Origin: Candidatus Sulfopaludibacter sp. SbA3
GTDB taxonomy: Bacteria; Acidobacteriota; Terriglobia; Bryobacterales; Bryobacteraceae
DNA length: 8,771 bases
Assembly: GCA_945861255.1 (NCBI GenBank)
Contig: CAMAUG010000158.1
Location: 1-8,771, forward strand
Reading direction: 5' to 3'
Of this stretch, positions 6,490-8,771 are shown piece after piece. How positions within the stretch are numbered: the first letter of the stretch is position 1; each line of letters begins with the position of its first letter. The notes beneath the pieces were generated by a model, which did not search any database, was not told the DNA's origin, and saw only the letters and a program-made list of their open reading frames with translations. The position numbers were made by a program, and so were the translations under genes.

Positions 6490-6549
6490 TTAAGAGTCGG
6501 CCACCTCACGCGTGGTTAGAGTGCCGTAATAACTACTGTCAGATATCAT
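6490..6549 (-). CDS. Possible 19-residue small ORF inside the structured transcript
   Basis: ATG 6549 to TAA 6492-6490 encodes MISDSSYYGTLTTREVADS. The Shine-Dalgarno AAGGAGG is nearly perfect but lies 12 nt from the ATG, longer than ideal. The tail LTTREVADS resembles the first helix of MerR/excisionase helix-turn-helix domains, which would normally continue, so it could also be a chance match or a remnant. It is too short for codon statistics to help. Confidence 0.3.
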   Translation of the reverse strand: MISDSSYYGTLTTREVADS

Positions 6550-6584
6550 TCGACTGGACCACCTCCTTCCTCAGTGATGGCTTT

Positions 6585-6613
6585 ATCTTACGGCGGAAGT
6601 GGGTGGCTGTCAA
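6585..6613 (-). promoter_or_regulatory. Near-consensus sigma-70 promoter of the small transcript
   Basis: On the minus strand TTGACA (6613-6608, perfect -35) is followed by exactly 17 nt and TAAGAT (6590-6585, 4 of 6 to TATAAT). The predicted start is A at about 6578, 10 nt before the Shine-Dalgarno. This is the best promoter match noticed in the window. Confidence 0.75.
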
Positions 6614-6706
6614 CGGAAAATTTGAGCTATGTCGACGGTCAATAGAAATGTCCCGATGCTTGGTTCAAGAGCTCGCTGGGCGTTGGCACATCGTTCCGTA
6701 ATCGCG

Positions 6707-6736
6707 TTGCCAGCCGCCCGCGGGCTGTGCGATATT
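6707..6736 (+). promoter_or_regulatory. Candidate promoter of the cytochrome gene, leaderless geometry
   Basis: TTGCCA (6707-6712), an 18-nt spacer and GATATT (6731-6736, 4 of 6) predict a start at 6743, the A of the chosen ATG. This would explain why no Shine-Dalgarno is visible before the gene. It is a moderate pattern match. Confidence 0.4.
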
Positions 6737-6742
6737 ACGATC

Positions 6743-7246
6743 ATGCCTTGGCGGCCTATTCTGCTCGCGTTGGTTGTTTTTGGCGCGGTTGCGCAGACTC
6801 CATCCCCAACGAACACCCCGGCGGGGCCCACGCAACCCATACCCTATAGCCACAAGCAACACCTGGCCATTGGACTTGTATGCCAGGGCTGCCATGAAAT
6901 GCCGGAACCGGGCGCGAGCATGGGCTTGCCCGCGACCGCCAAATGCATGGCTTGCCACACCTCGGTCAAGCAGGATAGCAAGAGCATTCAAACATTGGCT
7001 CAGTTTCACAAGGACAGCAAACCCGTGCCGTGGATCAGAGTGTATCGCGTCCCGGATTACGTGGATTTCAGTCACAAGGCGCACCTTGAGAAGGCCAAGG
7101 CCACTTGCGAAAATTGTCACGGCCCCGTGCGGGAGCGCGATGTCATGCGCAAGGAAACCAATATCTCCATGACCGGCTGCATGGAATGCCACCGGGCGAA
7201 TAACGCCTCGGTTGCCTGCAACTTCTGTCACGAACCCAAGGATTGA
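6743..7246 (+). CDS. Exported pentaheme c-type cytochrome (cytochrome c3/c7-like)
   Basis: A 167-aa protein with a signal peptide (PILLALVVFGAVAQ, cleavage near Ala17). Five CxxCH heme sites are at residues 47-51, 68-72, 122-126, 146-150 and 159-163 (CQGCH, CMACH, CENCH, CMECH, CNFCH). All ten cysteines of the protein lie in these motifs. It has exactly ten histidines: five in the motifs and five others (37, 40, 89, 111, 114), enough for bis-His ligation of five hemes. The YSHKQH and FSHKAH motifs are typical axial-ligand segments of multiheme cytochromes. Its role is electron transfer in the periplasm. Similar proteins with a PWIRVYRVPDYVDFSHKAH-like segment occur in Acidobacteriota, some near alternative complex III genes, but none of those genes is in view. 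The frame opens earlier (6629), but the 38 extra residues are basic, overlap the opposing promoter and would displace the signal peptide, so ATG 6743 is preferred. No partner genes adjoin. Confidence 0.92.
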   Translation: MPWRPILLALVVFGAVAQTPSPTNTPAGPTQPIPYSHKQHLAIGLVCQGCHEMPEPGASMGLPATAKCMACHTSVKQDSKSIQTLAQFHKDSKPVPWIRVYRVPDYVDFSHKAHLEKAKATCENCHGPVRERDVMRKETNISMTGCMECHRANNASVACNFCHEPKD

Positions 7247-7354
7247 CCGGCCGCCGCGGCTACTTCTTGCATTTCCTCCAGTCGGGGATTGCCAAAAGTA
7301 TGCGCTGGTAAGGTAGACTGATACGGAAGTCAGACGGATACCGAGGAGATAACC

Positions 7355-7831
7355 ATGCGATTCCCTATAGTTCTGTTGGTCACGGTGGCGGTGGCATTCG
7401 CTCAGCAACCTGCCCCCAAGGCATACACCGGCGCGGCGGATGTTACCGCGATGATCGCCAAGGCAAAAAAAGAGCGCAAGCCGGATCAGGGCAATTTTAT
7501 CCAGCCCTTGCTCCAGATAGCTCCCTACGGCGTCGTCAACCTGGAATCCCGCGTTCAGGGCATTGACACGAACCCCAACGTACATGAAACCGAGGCGGAG
7601 TTGATCTATGTAATCGAGGGAGCCGGCACGTTCACCACGGGCGGAACATTGAAGAACGAAACCCGCGGCAAGGGCGCTAATCGCACAGGCACGGGCATTG
7701 AGGGTGGAACGTCGCGCAGGATCGCGAAGGGCGATTGGGTCCTGGTTCCGGAAGGCACCGCCCACGCGTTCACAAAAACCGAAGGGTCTCTGGTGATCGC
7801 GTCGCTGCACTTCCCCAAGCCGCCGAAATAG
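7355..7831 (+). CDS. Secreted single-domain cupin protein
   Basis: A 158-aa protein with GAGGAG 6 nt before the ATG. Residues 1-17 are a short signal peptide (FPIVLLVTVAVAFAQ). A small-barrel cupin domain spans about 50-152. Motif 1 is N75-V-H77-x4-E82-x6-G89 (NPNVHETEAELIYVIEGAG) and motif 2 is G126-x5-P-x-G-x2-H137 (GDWVLVPEGTAH). His77, Glu82 and His137 can bind a metal, but the first His of the usual HxH is Asn75. Between the motifs lies a long Gly/Arg/Lys loop (about 96-122). It could be a metal-dependent enzyme or a binding protein; the substrate is unknown. It follows the cytochrome by 108 nt. That gap holds only a weak TTGCCA...TAGACT promoter-like pair at a poor 19-nt spacing, so it may have its own promoter. 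Its stop is 12 nt from the stop of the opposing hydrolase gene. Confidence 0.88.
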   Translation: MRFPIVLLVTVAVAFAQQPAPKAYTGAADVTAMIAKAKKERKPDQGNFIQPLLQIAPYGVVNLESRVQGIDTNPNVHETEAELIYVIEGAGTFTTGGTLKNETRGKGANRTGTGIEGGTSRRIAKGDWVLVPEGTAHAFTKTEGSLVIASLHFPKPPK

Positions 7832-7843
7832 AACCCGAAGCGG

Positions 7844-8771
7844 TTATTGATTCCACGCCGAAATCTCAAATCGGAGGTTTCCCGTAATCCCCGGCGCGCC
7901 CTTGTTTTCGAAGGGAACGGTCAGCACCAGCTTGCCGTCTTTGACCACGAATTTGAGGGGCTTGCTGGCGCTGCCGACGCTGTCGCTCTCCCAGTCGTGC
8001 GTGAAGGTCCAGGCGCCTCCTTCCGTTTCCGGTGCCGTCAGTTCCACCATGAGCGCGTCGCGGAACAGGTAGCCGCCTTCAAAGTGGCTGTCAAACCAGA
8101 ACTTGTTGTCCACTTCGTAATCCGGCACCCGGACGCCCAGGGTGACGCTGTAGGCCAGCGAAGCGCGCTGTTTGTTCATGCGCGCCTTCTTGTCCAGGAA
8201 AACTGAAGAAACGAAGATGCTACGGGCTTGTTTGTTGGCCGGATCGATCAATTCCTGGTGGCTGCGGCAGGCGACGGAGTCCTCCTCCGCCACGCGGCGC
8301 GTCAGGTACCAGCGCTTGCCGCGCGGCGACGCCAGAAACTCGAATTGATAGAGAGCGTTTACGGCCTTGCCCTGGATGGCGGCCGGCAGTTGCACCGATT
8401 CCACATCCAGCCAGATATCCACGCGGACGTTCCCAAACAGAAACCGCGTCAGATTTTGATAGGCCTCTTCGGAATTGACGATGCCGAAAGAGCCGGAGTG
8501 GGAGCGGTAGGTGTACGCGGTGGCGCATGGCGCCGACTGCTCTCCCTTGTCGTCCACGCCCCACACCCTCGCGTTTTCGATGCGCACCAGTCCGTCGCTG
8601 CCGTGCCCGGAGAACGTTCGGGAAAGACCGGCCGCCGCATCGTAGTCGCCGCGATTGGTGCCCACCATGCAGAAGAAACGGCTGGAGGGGAAAGCGCTCT
8701 CCGGCAGCCAATCCACGCGCTTGGTTCGCTCGAAGTGTTCTTTCAGATTCAGGTACTCCGCCATGTACTCG
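7844..8771 (-). CDS. C-terminal part of a probable alpha/beta-hydrolase (lipase/PGAP1-like), 5' end outside window
   Basis: The frame is open from the TAA at 7846-7844 to the window edge; ATG 8764 is internal, because codons GAG and TAC precede it with no stop and the sequence looks mid-domain. The visible N-terminal part (residues 1-112 counted from that Met) has FFCMVGTNRGDYDAA, GSDGLVRIENA and YRSHSGSFGIVNSEEAYQNLTRFLFG. I recognise SDGLV and HSG as the usual Asp (57) and His (89) sites of lipase-like alpha/beta-hydrolases; the nucleophile Ser would lie in the missing part. The remaining ~190 residues are beta-rich, with many aromatic strands (FEFLASPRGKRWYLTR, VDNKFWFDSHFEGGYLF, WTFTHDWESD), probably an accessory domain. 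No transmembrane helix is visible. The assignment rests on motif recognition and should be confirmed with the full gene. Confidence 0.7.
   Translation of the reverse strand, partial: EYMAEYLNLKEHFERTKRVDWLPESAFPSSRFFCMVGTNRGDYDAAAGLSRTFSGHGSDGLVRIENARVWGVDDKGEQSAPCATAYTYRSHSGSFGIVNSEEAYQNLTRFLFGNVRVDIWLDVESVQLPAAIQGKAVNALYQFEFLASPRGKRWYLTRRVAEEDSVACRSHQELIDPANKQARSIFVSSVFLDKKARMNKQRASLAYSVTLGVRVPDYEVDNKFWFDSHFEGGYLFRDALMVELTAPETEGGAWTFTHDWESDSVGSASKPLKFVVKDGKLVLTVPFENKGAPGITGNLRFEISAWNQ

Larger units (their letters stand above)
6347..6578 (-). ncRNA. Small structured transcript of about 230 nt, family unknown
   Basis: The unit is bounded by a near-consensus sigma-70 promoter (predicted start about 6578) and the strong terminator at 6353-6395. 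In order it has an AAGGAGG Shine-Dalgarno (6562-6568), a 19-codon ORF (6490-6549), a CCTCC just after that ORF's stop (6478-6482) able to pair with the Shine-Dalgarno (GGAGG-UG-GUC with GAC-CCUCC), a hairpin AGGCCG/CGGCCT around a 14-nt loop (6425-6450), then the terminator. It may be a regulatory RNA, a dual-function RNA with a small peptide, or an autonomous leader or attenuator upstream of rrf2-clpP. It does not look like tmRNA (no tRNA-like ends), a tRNA or an SRP RNA. I recognise no named RNA family. With its flanks this accounts for most of the long gap between rrf2 and the cytochrome gene. Confidence 0.55.

Noticed and set aside
6551..6572. Plus-strand sequence resembling the 3' end of 16S rRNA (CTGGACCACCTCCTTCC)
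   Set aside because: It is simply the complement of a strong Shine-Dalgarno on the minus strand; no 16S helix-45 sequence precedes it.
6347..6578. tmRNA or tRNA-like gene in the small transcript
   Set aside because: No acceptor stem, T-arm GTTCGA-type loop or CCA end is present, and it ends in an ordinary terminator hairpin.
6665..7810. A 381-codon open frame on the minus strand
   Set aside because: It lies antisense to the cytochrome and the cupin, whose CxxCH and cupin motifs, signal peptides and (for the cupin) ribosome site prove the plus strand is coding.
1..8771. CRISPR array, insertion sequence or prophage genes
   Set aside because: No regularly spaced repeats, transposase motifs or phage proteins were seen; the only repeats are the leader duplication and the palindromic element.

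Overview
The window looks like a chromosomal piece from a GC-rich, Gram-negative-type bacterium, most plausibly an Acidobacteriota member (Solibacter/Bryobacter-like). The reasons are a winged-helix/TM/TolB-N/TPR regulator, a pentaheme c-type cytochrome of the kind common in that phylum, an outer-membrane barrel, and a signal-peptide LSm-like/glycine-zipper protein. The assignment rests on family recognition by eye, without a database search. No tRNA, rRNA, CRISPR array, transposase or phage gene was seen.

Layout. (1) 1-2733, minus strand: a two-gene unit of a 646-aa membrane-anchored winged-helix TPR regulator followed 4 nt later by an exported protein whose 3' end lies outside the window. 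(2) 2734-2916: divergent promoter region. (3) 2917-4984, plus strand: three exported proteins in a row, a GDSL/SGNH hydrolase, an outer-membrane beta-barrel and an LSm-like/glycine-zipper protein. The last two genes carry a duplicated 80-bp leader (Shine-Dalgarno plus first 17 codons). (4) 4985-5185: convergent gap with palindromes. (5) 5186-6277, minus strand: an Rrf2-family Fe-S-type regulator and clpP, separated by 3 nt. (6) 6278-6742: a 465-nt gap that is not empty. From right to left on the minus strand it holds a near-consensus sigma-70 promoter, a ~230-nt transcript with a consensus Shine-Dalgarno, a 19-codon ORF, internal hairpins and a 15-bp intrinsic terminator, then a bipartite palindrome whose edge forms the -10 of rrf2. 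(7) 6743-7831, plus strand: a pentaheme cytochrome and a secreted cupin. (8) 7844-8771, minus strand: the C-terminal part of a probable alpha/beta-hydrolase whose 5' end is outside the window.

How it fits together. Most products are exported (periplasm or outer membrane). The cytosolic exceptions are Rrf2 and ClpP, which look like a redox- or Fe-S-responsive regulator controlling, or co-expressed with, a protease. The most promising undescribed item is the minus-strand small transcript at about 6347-6578. It has promoter, terminator, Shine-Dalgarno/anti-Shine-Dalgarno pairing and a short ORF, and no known RNA family comes to mind.
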